Of a stretch of 64,000 nucleotides of DNA, positions 1 through 7,642 are shown piece after piece (within the stretch, counting starts at the first letter, position 1; each line of letters begins with the position of its first letter). Source of the DNA: Citreicoccus inhibens (GTDB lineage: Bacteria > Myxococcota > Myxococcia > Myxococcales > Myxococcaceae). The notes under the pieces are model-generated. The model saw only the letters and a list, made by a program, of their open reading frames with translations. It was not told the origin of the DNA and made no database searches. A program made the translations under genes and the position numbers. The stretch is from NCBI RefSeq assembly GCF_019039035.1, contig NZ_JAHNZT010000014.1, positions 62,001-126,000 on the forward strand, read 5' to 3'.

Positions 1-690
1 ACGGGGGAGGGCTTCGACTTCTCGCTCCCCGAGGCCGCGCTCAAGGAGAAGGGCTTCTCGGTCTCTCGCTGGGTCAATGAACCGCCGAGCCCGGAGGAGC
101 TGAACAAGGCACTCCAGAAGGCCTGCCAGTTGTGGATCCTCTCGGACTCCAGACGACACCTGTCGGACGCGCACCTGAAGGTCATCCGCAAGTTCTTCGA
201 CGCGGGCCACGGCATCTACCTCTGGGGCGACAACGCGCCCTACTACGAGGACGCCAACGCGGTGGGCAACGCGCTGTTCGGGGCCTACCTGAGCGGCAAC
301 GTCCATGGCGACCAGACCGTGGGGCTTCAGGTCGAGCCCGATGGCCCCGGACTCTTGCGCCGCCACCTGCTCACCACGGGGCTGGAGTTCCTCTACGAGG
401 GCATCACCATCTCCGGCCTCGTGGCGGGCCGGCACTTGAAGCCGCTGCTGTACGGCTCGGCGGGCATCCTCGTGGCGGCCTTCTATGACAAGCGGGGGAA
501 GCGAGCCCTCTTCGACGGCGGCTACACGCGCCTGTTCGTGAAGTGGGATACGGCGGGGACGGCGCGCTACGTGAAGAACGCGGCGGCGTGGCTCGCGAAC
601 GCGGAGCGCTTCGGCGACGCGGTGGTGGCCCAGGGGGCGCGCTCGGGGGCCTCGCAGCAGCCCCCGTCGCGGCCCTCGCCCAAGCCGTGA
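1..690 (+). CDS. Hypothetical protein, C-terminal part (5' end outside window)
   Basis: The frame is open from base 1 to a TGA at 688-690 and has no start in the window, so only the last 229 residues are seen. The segment begins TGEGFDFSLPE and includes LWILSDSRRHLSDAHL and AGHGIYLWGDNAPYYEDAN, an alternating strand/helix pattern that recalls flavodoxin-like or glutamine-amidotransferase-like folds. No catalytic motif confirms this. The tail after about residue 205 is low-complexity Ala/Ser/Pro. It ends 3 bp from the convergent TPR gene. I do not recognise the family. Confidence 0.75.
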   Translation, partial: TGEGFDFSLPEAALKEKGFSVSRWVNEPPSPEELNKALQKACQLWILSDSRRHLSDAHLKVIRKFFDAGHGIYLWGDNAPYYEDANAVGNALFGAYLSGNVHGDQTVGLQVEPDGPGLLRRHLLTTGLEFLYEGITISGLVAGRHLKPLLYGSAGILVAAFYDKRGKRALFDGGYTRLFVKWDTAGTARYVKNAAAWLANAERFGDAVVAQGARSGASQQPPSRPSPKP

Positions 691-693
691 GCG

Positions 694-1563
694 CTACACG
701 CCCTTCGCCGTGAAGTGCGCCAGCACGTTGCGCACCTTGGCCGCCTCGTCGTGGCGTCCCTGCTCCTCGTAGAGGGGCAGCACCGCCTCGAACTGCGCGC
801 GGGCGGCCGGGAAGTCCTGCAGGTAGTAGCAGGACAGCGCCAGGTCCCAACGGGCTCGCGCCTCGTAGGTGTGGTCGTGTGCTTGCGCGTACAGCTCCGT
901 GGCGCGCAGGAGGTGGGGACGGGCGCCGTCGTGGTTGCCCAGGAGTCCCTCGGACTCGCCCAGCAGCAGATGGCCCATCGCGAGCGCGTCCGGATCATCC
1001 CCCTGCTCCAGGAGCGGAATGGCCTCCAGGAAGCGCTTGCGAGCCGGCTCGTACTCGGCCTTCTCCATGCGGATGTCGCCGATGTCGAGCAGCAGCCGGG
1101 CCATGCGCTCGGTGTTGCGCGACTGGCGGAAGAGGATGAGGGCCTCCTGGTACTTCTCCTCGGCGGCCTCGGGCTGACCCAGGGCGCGCAGCGACTCGCC
1201 GATGCAGGCGCGGGCCGTGGCCTCGCCCTCGCGGTCCTTCGCTTCGTTGAAGAGGAGGGCGGCCTGGGCGATCCGCTCGATGGCGCCGCGGTGGTCCTCT
1301 TCCTGGGCTCGGGCCACGCCCAGGCCGAAGAGGGCCTGCGCTTGTCCGGGCTTGTTGCCCGCGGAGCGGAACAGCTCGAGCGCCTCGTCGTAGAACTGGC
1401 GGCTCTGGGCATGCTCCTCGAGCAGACCGTGCAACTCGGCCAGGCTCACCAGGCCCTGGCCCACCTGGACGGGGGTGCCCGTGAAGCGCAGGGTGGCCAG
1501 CGAGTTCTTCTGCTGCTGGATGGCGTCGCGGATGTGGGCGCGTTCGGTGTCGGAGGGGTGCAT
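694..1563 (-). CDS. Tetratricopeptide repeat protein
   Basis: A 289-residue protein made almost wholly of degenerate TPR units. Examples are the stretch with GLVSLAELHGLLEEHAQSRQFYDEALELF, then GQAQALFGLGVARAQEEDH and later YEARARWDLALSCYYLQDF (each quoted in pieces of one repeat), with the usual small residues at TPR positions 8, 20 and 27. No signal peptide is seen, so it should be a cytoplasmic scaffold or adaptor. The ATG lies 2 nt after the TAG of the upstream ScfR-type regulator, so the two are almost certainly co-transcribed and the TPR protein may serve the same fatty-acid-linked regulation. That link is inference. Confidence 0.85.
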   Translation of the reverse strand: MHPSDTERAHIRDAIQQQKNSLATLRFTGTPVQVGQGLVSLAELHGLLEEHAQSRQFYDEALELFRSAGNKPGQAQALFGLGVARAQEEDHRGAIERIAQAALLFNEAKDREGEATARACIGESLRALGQPEAAEEKYQEALILFRQSRNTERMARLLLDIGDIRMEKAEYEPARKRFLEAIPLLEQGDDPDALAMGHLLLGESEGLLGNHDGARPHLLRATELYAQAHDHTYEARARWDLALSCYYLQDFPAARAQFEAVLPLYEEQGRHDEAAKVRNVLAHFTAKGV

Positions 1564-1565
1564 GG

Positions 1566-3176
1566 CTAGGCCTCGCCACCCTTGCGGCGCCGGGGCGGCT
1601 TGTCCAGCGAATCGTGCTTCTCGGTGCCGTCAGCGCCGTTGCTGTGGGCCGGCTCGTGGTGGGGGACCTTCTCCTTCTCGTGGACGAGCAGCGGGGAGAA
1701 GAAGCAGTCCTTCTTCGTGTACTCGTCGAACGCGAAGGCGAAGCGGTAGCTGGCCGCCGCGCGCTGGTTGCAGTCCGTGCGCTCGCAGAACCGGCAGGAG
1801 ATGCCGCTGGGGATGGCGTCCTTGCGCAGGTCCGTGGTGGGCAGGCCATAGGCCAGGTACTTGGCGTTCTCCGCGTGGGTGCCCAGGCCGATGGAGTACG
1901 CGGTGCCCTTCACGATGGAGCCTTCAATCGGCTGCAACTGCACCTTGGCGAAGCAGAAGTACGTGGTGCCGTCCGGCATCATCGAATACTGCCGCGTGAG
2001 CTGGGACGGGTTGAGGAAGGCCAGGTGCACGGCCCACTTGGCGCAGCTTCCACCGCCCGACGCGAAGCGGATGCCCGTGCCGCTGTAGCGCTTGGAGATG
2101 TTGCCGGCGATGTCCGCGCGCAGGAAGTGGAAGGGCAGGCCCTGGCGCTTTGGATCCGACAGGTTGCAGATGCGGTGGGCGACCGTCTCGTAGGTGGTGC
2201 CGAAGATGTTGGAGAGCAGCTCCACGTCGTAGCGCGTGCGCTGCACTTCCTTGAAGAACTCGCCGTAGGGCAGCATCAGCGCGCCGGCGAAGTAGTTGGC
2301 CAGGTTCACCTTGATGAGCCGCTGCGTCTCCGCGTGCCGCGTGCGCCCCGCGCCGAGGATGCGCTCCACCAGCTTCTCGCGGTCCATCACCAAGAGGCCC
2401 AGCGACGTTCCAATCTGGAACTTCAAGGGCTGCTCGGTCAGGTCGGGGGACAGGGTGAGCGTGCGCTCGTCCAGGTCCAGCCTGCGCACCACCGACGAGC
2501 CGCTCGTCGCGCGCTCAATCTGCACGCGGAAGCCGAAGCGCTCCTCCAACATGCGCACCAGCTGGCTGCTGGTGAGCTGCCGCTCCAGCCCGAAGTCGCG
2601 GCGCAGGGACTCGGCCTGCTCCTCCAGCTCCGGGAAGTAGTTGCGGTGCTTCTCCAGGAAGTCGCTCACCTCGTCGAAGGGCGAGTAGTCGAAGCGCACG
2701 CCCGGGGTGCCGTTGGTGCCCGAGCCGTTCGCGCCCGGCGTGCCCTGGGTGCGCGTGCGCTCCTCGACGTTGAGCTGCGACAGCACGTTCTCCAGCTGCG
2801 TGCGTGTGTTCTTGTAGAGGTTGAAGAGGGCGGCCACCGTGCCGGCGAGCTTGGGCTCGGCCGACAGCGACTGGAGCGACTCCGAGTCGATGTCCAGGCT
2901 CTTGAGCAGCGGCTCGTCCAGCAGCTTCGCGAGCGCCTCGTCCACGCGGCCTTCGCCCAGCGTGGACATGAACTGCTCGGGGTCTTGGTCGAAGTAGCGC
3001 AGCGCCTTCCAGAGCAGCGGGAAGGGCATCACGCGCTTCCCCTTCTCGATGAGGTTCAGGTACGCGGGGGAGACGCCCAGGTCCTTGGCCGCGTCGGCCT
3101 GTTTGATGCTGCGCGCGAGCCGCAGGCCCCGGAGCTTCAGGCCCACATTGGCGTTGAGTGCGTTGTCGTTGTGCAT
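1566..3176 (-). CDS. ScfR/RamB-type transcriptional regulator (XRE HTH + IrrE-like + DUF2083)
   Basis: 536 residues. The N-terminus is an XRE helix-turn-helix (LRGLRLARSIKQADAAKDLG, then VSPAYLNLIEKGKR). The middle has an ImmA/IrrE-like segment around ANYFAGALMLPYGEF. The C-terminus has the Cys motif CRFCERTDCNQR (Cys461, 464, 469) typical of short-chain fatty acyl-CoA regulators such as RamB and ScfR. Where IrrE proteases have HExxH, this protein reads FQIGTSLGLLVMD, so it is predicted not to be a protease. I chose the ATG at 3176 because GGTGGGGA sits just upstream; an earlier in-frame ATG at 3260 would start inside the operator. The family usually controls acyl-CoA or glyoxylate metabolism and its own gene. 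Confidence 0.9.
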   Translation of the reverse strand: MHNDNALNANVGLKLRGLRLARSIKQADAAKDLGVSPAYLNLIEKGKRVMPFPLLWKALRYFDQDPEQFMSTLGEGRVDEALAKLLDEPLLKSLDIDSESLQSLSAEPKLAGTVAALFNLYKNTRTQLENVLSQLNVEERTRTQGTPGANGSGTNGTPGVRFDYSPFDEVSDFLEKHRNYFPELEEQAESLRRDFGLERQLTSSQLVRMLEERFGFRVQIERATSGSSVVRRLDLDERTLTLSPDLTEQPLKFQIGTSLGLLVMDREKLVERILGAGRTRHAETQRLIKVNLANYFAGALMLPYGEFFKEVQRTRYDVELLSNIFGTTYETVAHRICNLSDPKRQGLPFHFLRADIAGNISKRYSGTGIRFASGGGSCAKWAVHLAFLNPSQLTRQYSMMPDGTTYFCFAKVQLQPIEGSIVKGTAYSIGLGTHAENAKYLAYGLPTTDLRKDAIPSGISCRFCERTDCNQRAAASYRFAFAFDEYTKKDCFFSPLLVHEKEKVPHHEPAHSNGADGTEKHDSLDKPPRRRKGGEA

Positions 3177-3487
3177 GGTGCATTCCCCACCGCCGGCCGG
3201 ATGAGACGGCGGCGGGCGGGGCTCTGCACCCACTCTGCAAATCGATTTACCGATTTGCAATCAGCGTTTCATGACGCACGGACCCCTGTCGGACGGCGGA
3301 CGGAGCGGGTGCCCACCGGTCCGGGGTGCGCAAATGAGGCCGTAAGCCCATGTCATCACTCGGCTTTCAGGTGGGGTGGGTGTGGGGCGCGCGAGCCTTG
3401 TCACACCTTGTCAAACATTGACTGACGCGGCGCGGCGGAGGGCCGTCACGGGCTGGTAAATGCCGTCGCGCGCTTTTTACAACCTGC
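3177..3487. other. Intergenic region upstream of the ScfR-type gene
   Basis: This 311-bp stretch lies between the SDR gene end and the regulator start. It holds the 9-bp inverted repeat at 3236-3259 and, at 3397-3421, two TTGTCA hexamers and one TTGAC in a row. I see no open frame with a ribosome site and coding character, and no convincing -10 box for the TTGACA on the minus strand. Confidence 0.6.
3236..3259. promoter_or_regulatory. Perfect 9-bp inverted repeat, putative ScfR/RamB operator
   Basis: TGCAAATCG, a 6-nt spacer (ATTTAC), then CGATTTGCA, 60 bp upstream of the regulator's start codon. The TTTGCA core resembles the TTTGCAAA core known for RamB sites. Position and symmetry suggest autoregulation; this is inferred. 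Confidence 0.6.
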
Positions 3488-4264
3488 TCAGGCGCCGCCG
3501 GCCAGGCGGCCTCCATCGATGGTGACCGTGGTGCCGGTGACGAACGCGGCGGCGTCCGACAGCAGCCACGCGACGGTGTGGGCGACCTCATCGGCCTTGC
3601 CGATGCGACCCATGGGGACGGCCCTCGCGATGGGGGCGCGGCGCTCCTCGGGGAGGGCCTGGATGCGGTCCGTGAGGATGGGGCCGGGGGCCACGACGTT
3701 GATGCGCACGCCGCGCTCCGCGTAGTCGAGCGCGGCGGACTTGGACAGGCCGATGATGGCGTGCTTCGTCGCGCTGTAGCCCGCCATGCCGCGCACGCCC
3801 GTGAGCCCCGCGGTGGAGGCCATGTTCACGATGGCGCCGCCGCCCGTCTTCAGCATGGCGTTCACCTCGTGCTTCATGGCCAGGAAGAAGCCGCGCACGT
3901 TCACCTGATAGGAGCGATCCAGGTCGTCCACGGACAGGTCCGCCAGCGGGGCCGGCATGTGTCCATCCGCGGCGTTGTTGAACGCGAGGTCCAGCCGGCC
4001 GAACCGAGTCAGCGTCCGCGTCACCAACTCCTCCACCGAAGCCGGGTCACTCAAGTCCGTGCGCACGGCCAGGGCAGTCCCGCCCGCGCGGGTGATGTCC
4101 TCGGCCAGTCGGCTCAAGGCGGCCTCGTCGCGGGCGGCCACCACCACCGAGGCACCCTGGGCGGCCAGGGCCTTCGCGGTGGCCGCGCCGATGCCGCGGC
4201 TGGCGCCAATGAGCACCGCGACCTTGCCGGACAGCGCGAGCGCAGAGGGATTCGTCGTCGTCAT
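3488..4264 (-). CDS. SDR family oxidoreductase (glucose 1-dehydrogenase/FabG-like)
   Basis: 258 residues, the usual length of classical short-chain dehydrogenases. It shows the nucleotide-binding motif GASRGIG (20-26), NNAA (96-99), catalytic Ser150 and the Tyr163-x3-Lys167 pair in YSATK. AARD after the second strand suggests NADP(H) preference. The ATG at 4264 follows AGGAG. The gene is divergent from a MarR-type regulator with a palindrome between them, so repression by that regulator is likely. The substrate cannot be read from the sequence. Confidence 0.92.
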   Translation of the reverse strand: MTTTNPSALALSGKVAVLIGASRGIGAATAKALAAQGASVVVAARDEAALSRLAEDITRAGGTALAVRTDLSDPASVEELVTRTLTRFGRLDLAFNNAADGHMPAPLADLSVDDLDRSYQVNVRGFFLAMKHEVNAMLKTGGGAIVNMASTAGLTGVRGMAGYSATKHAIIGLSKSAALDYAERGVRINVVAPGPILTDRIQALPEERRAPIARAVPMGRIGKADEVAHTVAWLLSDAAAFVTGTTVTIDGGRLAGGA

Positions 4265-4325
4265 GAATGGCTCCTGGAGGGGCGCGCGGTGGAGCCCGCG
4301 CGCCATGGCCTCAGGATGGGCAGAT

Positions 4326-4343
4326 GCTTGAAGCCATTCAAGC
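4326..4343. promoter_or_regulatory. 18-bp palindrome between SDR and MarR genes, putative MarR operator
   Basis: GCTTGAA, spacer GCCA, TTCAAGC: perfect 7-bp arms, in the 145-bp divergent intergenic region. Length and location fit the 16-20 bp operators bound by MarR dimers. Confidence 0.6.
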
Positions 4344-4409
4344 AATTGGCTGATGAAGTAATGTGAAGACGCGGGGACGGACGGGCCTGGGCTCTGGCAG
4401 GCTGGAGCG

Positions 4410-4886
4410 ATGGCAGGCAACACGACGACGGGGAGGGCCGCGCTGGCGTCCGAGGTCTGGCGCCACGTCTTCGACTTCTTCATGCACACGCGTCCGCGGC
4501 GCGACGCGGTGCTGCGCGACCTGGGGCTCACGCCGAACGACGCGCGCGCGCTCAGCGGCCTGGACGTGGCGCGAGGTCGCTCGATGCGGCAGCTGGCGGA
4601 GGGCTGGGACTGCGACGCCTCCAACGTGACGTGGATGGTGGGGCGTCTGGAGAAGCGCGGGCTGGCGCGGCGCCAGACGGACCCCGAGGACAGGCGGGCT
4701 CGCTCGGTGGTGCTGACCGCGCGAGGTGCGCGCGTGCGCCGGCAGCTCGAAGAGGGGATGCATGCGCCCCCCGCCGAGCTGTCCCACTTGGGGATGGACG
4801 AACTCGAACACCTGCGCGGTGTGTTCGAGCGGCTGGCGGCGGAGGCCGCGAAGACGGCCGAGGCTACGTCGCGCGGCGGAAGATGA
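4410..4886 (+). CDS. MarR family transcriptional regulator
   Basis: 158 residues with a winged helix: recognition region [20 protein letters not shown], then [10 protein letters not shown] and the wing motif [16 protein letters not shown] (the DxRxR signature of MarR proteins). N- and C-terminal helices would form the dimer interface. It lies divergently from the SDR gene and probably represses it in response to a small aromatic or lipid-like ligand. Its last 23 nt overlap the 3' end of the convergent fabF gene. Confidence 0.92.
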   Translation: MAGNTTTGRAALASEVWRHVFDFFMHTRPRRDAVLRDLGLTPNDARALSGLDVARGRSMRQLAEGWDCDASNVTWMVGRLEKRGLARRQTDPEDRRARSVVLTARGARVRRQLEEGMHAPPAELSHLGMDELEHLRGVFERLAAEAAKTAEATSRGGR

Positions 4887-6102
4887 GCGATACGTTCGTC
4901 CCGCCGAAGCCGAACGAGTTGCTCATCACCGCATCCACCTGCTGAGCGCGCGCCACGTGGGGCACGCAGTCCAGGGTGATGCGCGGGTCCTTCCGCTCCA
5001 GGTTGATGGTGGGCGGGAGGACGCCGCGGGTGAGGGCGAGGATGCTGATGACGGCCTCGGCCGCGCCCGCCGCGCCGTTCATGTGGCCCGTCATGGACTT
5101 GGTGGATGACACCGCCAGGGTGCGCGCGGCGTCTCCGAAGACGCGCTCCACGCCCTGCATCTCCAGCAGGTCGCCGATGTCCGTCGAGGTGCCGTGCGCG
5201 TTGAGGTACCCGATGTCCGCGGGCTTCAGGCTCGCATCGGCCAGGGCCGCGCGCATGGCCCGCTGGGCGCCCTCATGTTCCGGCGCGGGGGCCGTCACGT
5301 GGTGCGCGTCCGAGCTGGCGCCGTAGCCCGCCAGCTCCGCGAGGATGCGCGCGCCTCGTGAGCGCGCGTGCTCGTACTCCTCCAGCACCACGATGCCCGC
5401 GCCTTCGGCGAGGACGAAGCCGTCGCGGTCTACGTCGAAGGGGCGGCTGGCCGCTTGCGGCGCGTCGTTGCGCGTGGACAGCGCCTTCATCGCCGCGAAG
5501 CCACCCACCCCGAGCAGGGAGATAGGGGCCTCGGCGCCGCCGGCCACCGCCGCATCGAAGTCACCGCGCTCGATGCCTCGCGCGGCCTCGCCCAACGCGT
5601 GGGCGCTGGTGGAGCACGCGGAGTTCGGCGACCAGGAGGGGCCCTTGATGCCGTGGCGCATCGTCACGTAGCCGGGCGCCATGTTGATGATCATCTGGAG
5701 GATGAAGAACGGGCTGATGCGGTCCGGTCCCTTCTCCATCGCGCGGCGGTACGTCTCCTCCAGGCTGGAGATGCCGCCAATGCCCGAGCCGATGATGACC
5801 GCCACGCGCTCCGCGTTGGCCGGGGTGATGGTCAGCCCCGAGTCCGCCAGCGCCATGTCCGCCGCCACCACCGCGAATTGGCTGAAGCGGTCCATGCGGC
5901 GCAGCTCGCGCTTGTCGATGAAGTCCTCGGGGCGGAAGTCTCGGACCTCTCCCGCGAAGCGGCAGTCGAGCCGGCTCGCGTCGAACAGGGTGATGGGGCC
6001 CACCCCGCTGCGCCCGTTCACCAGCGCGTCCCAGCTCTTCTCCACCCCCGTGCCACAGGGACTGATGAGTCCCAGCCCCGTCACCACGACCCGTCGTCGC
6101 AT
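4864..6102 (-). CDS. fabF: 3-oxoacyl-[ACP] synthase II
   Basis: 412 residues, full length for KASII, the condensing enzyme that extends acyl-ACP with malonyl-ACP in type II fatty acid synthesis. The catalytic triad is intact: Cys163 in SACSTSAH, His303 in NAHGTSTD and His340 in GHMNGAAG. The start reads [11 protein letters not shown], typical of the family. It stands apart from an acpP/fabD cluster and faces a thioesterase/TetR pair across a region with two TetR-like palindromes. It is therefore more likely a regulated accessory FabF, for example for modified membrane fatty acids or a polyketide-like lipid, than the sole housekeeping enzyme. Confidence 0.93.
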   Translation of the reverse strand: MRRRVVVTGLGLISPCGTGVEKSWDALVNGRSGVGPITLFDASRLDCRFAGEVRDFRPEDFIDKRELRRMDRFSQFAVVAADMALADSGLTITPANAERVAVIIGSGIGGISSLEETYRRAMEKGPDRISPFFILQMIINMAPGYVTMRHGIKGPSWSPNSACSTSAHALGEAARGIERGDFDAAVAGGAEAPISLLGVGGFAAMKALSTRNDAPQAASRPFDVDRDGFVLAEGAGIVVLEEYEHARSRGARILAELAGYGASSDAHHVTAPAPEHEGAQRAMRAALADASLKPADIGYLNAHGTSTDIGDLLEMQGVERVFGDAARTLAVSSTKSMTGHMNGAAGAAEAVISILALTRGVLPPTINLERKDPRITLDCVPHVARAQQVDAVMSNSFGFGGTNVSLIFRRAT

Positions 6103-6184
6103 TGCTCACTCCCTCGCGGCATGTCCGCGCCAGCCACCGGCCCGGCTCGCTGCCTCTCAGCTCGGCATGTCGCGGCCAGATACT

Positions 6185-6198
6185 ATGATGATCATCAT
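6185..6198. promoter_or_regulatory. 14-bp perfect palindrome, putative TetR operator (fabF side)
   Basis: ATGATGATCATCAT, followed by TCAATG, 83 bp upstream of the fabF start. It shares TCATCATTC with the element at 6304-6316. Possible operator for the TetR regulator encoded at 6873. Confidence 0.6.
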
Positions 6199-6303
6199 TC
6201 AATGAGGGAAGCAGGTTTCTACGAACGATCCGTCGCTTGCTCGGAAAGGAGGGGCTCGGAGGAGGGCCTGGGCTGGACAGCCGCGTCGGCGAATGCAAAA
6301 TGG

Positions 6304-6316
6304 GATGATATTCATC
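6304..6316. promoter_or_regulatory. Second inverted repeat, putative TetR operator (thioesterase side)
   Basis: GATGA-TAT-TCATC followed by ATTCCATTC, 24 bp upstream of the thioesterase start, overlapping the likely promoter. It is related in sequence to the 6185-6198 palindrome. Confidence 0.55.
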
Positions 6317-6339
6317 ATTCCATTCGTGGAGGGGCACCG

Positions 6340-6864
6340 ATGAGCGACGACGTGGGAGCGGCTCGTACGAGGACCGTGACGTGGCGGGACACCCGCGAGG
6401 GGGTGCGCGCGGCGAAGACGCTGTCGGGCCTGGAGTACCTGCGGGCCATCGCGCGCGGGGAGCTGCCGCCCGCGCCCATCGCGGTGGTGTTGGGCTTCGA
6501 GCTGAAGGAGGTGGCGGAGGGGCGGGTGGTGTTCGAGGTGGCGCCCGGAGAGCATCAGTACAACCCCATCGGGACCGTGCACGGTGGACTGGCGGCCACG
6601 GTGCTGGACTCGGCGATGGGGTGCTCGGTGCACACCTTGCTTCCCGTGGGCACGGCCTACACGACGCTGGAGCTGCACGTGAACTACGTGCGCCCCATCT
6701 TGTGGGACTCGGGCCCGCTCCTCTGCACGGGCGAGGTGCTCCACCTGGGCGGGCGAGTGGCCACGGCGCAGGGGCGACTGACGGATGCCTCGGGGAAGTT
6801 GTATGCCCACGGCACCACCACATGCATGCTGTTGCGCCCTCCCAGTCCCGGAGGACGCGAGTAG
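6340..6864 (+). CDS. PaaI-type hotdog thioesterase
   Basis: 174 residues with one hotdog domain. The motif NPIGTVHGGLAATVLDSAMG (about 75-94) holds the HGG turn and the acidic residue expected of PaaI-like acyl-CoA thioesterases. The next strand YTTLELHVNYVRPI is also characteristic. The ATG follows GGAGGGG; a longer upstream frame would run through the operator region. It is 8 nt ahead of the TetR gene and opposite fabF, suggesting that this acyl-CoA/ACP-releasing step and fabF are controlled together. The natural acyl substrate is unknown. Confidence 0.9.
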   Translation: MSDDVGAARTRTVTWRDTREGVRAAKTLSGLEYLRAIARGELPPAPIAVVLGFELKEVAEGRVVFEVAPGEHQYNPIGTVHGGLAATVLDSAMGCSVHTLLPVGTAYTTLELHVNYVRPILWDSGPLLCTGEVLHLGGRVATAQGRLTDASGKLYAHGTTTCMLLRPPSPGGRE

Positions 6865-6872
6865 GAGGACGG

Positions 6873-7496
6873 ATGCGGTACGGACCCGAGCACAAGCAGG
6901 CCACCCACGCGCGCATCCTGGCCGCGGCGGAGTCGCTCTTCCGCACCGCGGGCTTCACCGGCGCCAGCGTCGAGCGGGTGATGCGGGCCGCGGGCATGAC
7001 GGTGGGCGGCTTCTACGCGCACTTCGCCTCCAAGGAAGCGCTGCTCGCCGAGGCCATTGGCGAGTTCATGCGCAAGACGGAGCCCCGGTGGGTGGGGGGC
7101 CTGGAGGACCTGCGGGGCACCGAGTGGGTGGCGCACTTCGCGCGCCGCTACCTGTCTCGGCAGAACCGGGACAACTTGGAGACGGGCTGCATCGTGCCGT
7201 CGCTCCTGTCGGACCTGACGCGGGGGCCGCCCGAGGCGCAGGCCGCGTTCGCGCAGGGGTTGGAGTCGCTCGTGGCGGAGGCGACCCGTCACGTGCCGGG
7301 AGGGGAGGGCGTGACGGCGCGGCAGCGCGCCCTGGCCACCCTGGCGCTGTGCTTCGGGGCGATGACGCTGGCGCGGGCCACGTCCTCGCAGGCGCTGTCG
7401 GACGAGGTGCTCCAGGCGGCGCGGGCCTTTCTGGTGGCGGAAGACAAGGACCCGGCAGAGCGGGCCGCGCGCGCCGTCAAGAACAGGGCGCGCTGA
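6873..7496 (+). CDS. TetR/AcrR family transcriptional regulator
   Basis: 207 residues. The N-terminal HTH is clear: ARILAAAESLFRTAGFTGAS, VERVMRAAGMTVGGFYAHFA, SKEALL. The C-terminal ligand domain contains NRDNLETGCIVPSLLSDLTR, resembling regulators of the TetR_C_6/NemR group. AGGAGG precedes the ATG. It is the second gene of the thioesterase operon and probably represses both its own operon and fabF through the palindromes at 6185-6316. Confidence 0.92.
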   Translation: MRYGPEHKQATHARILAAAESLFRTAGFTGASVERVMRAAGMTVGGFYAHFASKEALLAEAIGEFMRKTEPRWVGGLEDLRGTEWVAHFARRYLSRQNRDNLETGCIVPSLLSDLTRGPPEAQAAFAQGLESLVAEATRHVPGGEGVTARQRALATLALCFGAMTLARATSSQALSDEVLQAARAFLVAEDKDPAERAARAVKNRAR

Positions 7497-7642
7497 CCTC
7501 GGGGGGCTCCGGGGGGTGTCGCCCACGGATCAGCTCGCGGGCGGGAAGTGTTGGCCACGATCCAAGACGGGCGCGGGGGCTGTTTGCGAAGCACGTCGGT
7601 CCGGTCAACCTGTTGCTCCCTTCCTGCACAGGAGAAAGTCCC

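Noticed and set aside
3397-3421. TTGTCA repeated twice plus TTGAC, considered as a promoter or operator.
   Set aside because: TTGACA reads on the minus strand, but no -10 box lies at 16-18 bp, and the hexamers show no regular symmetry.
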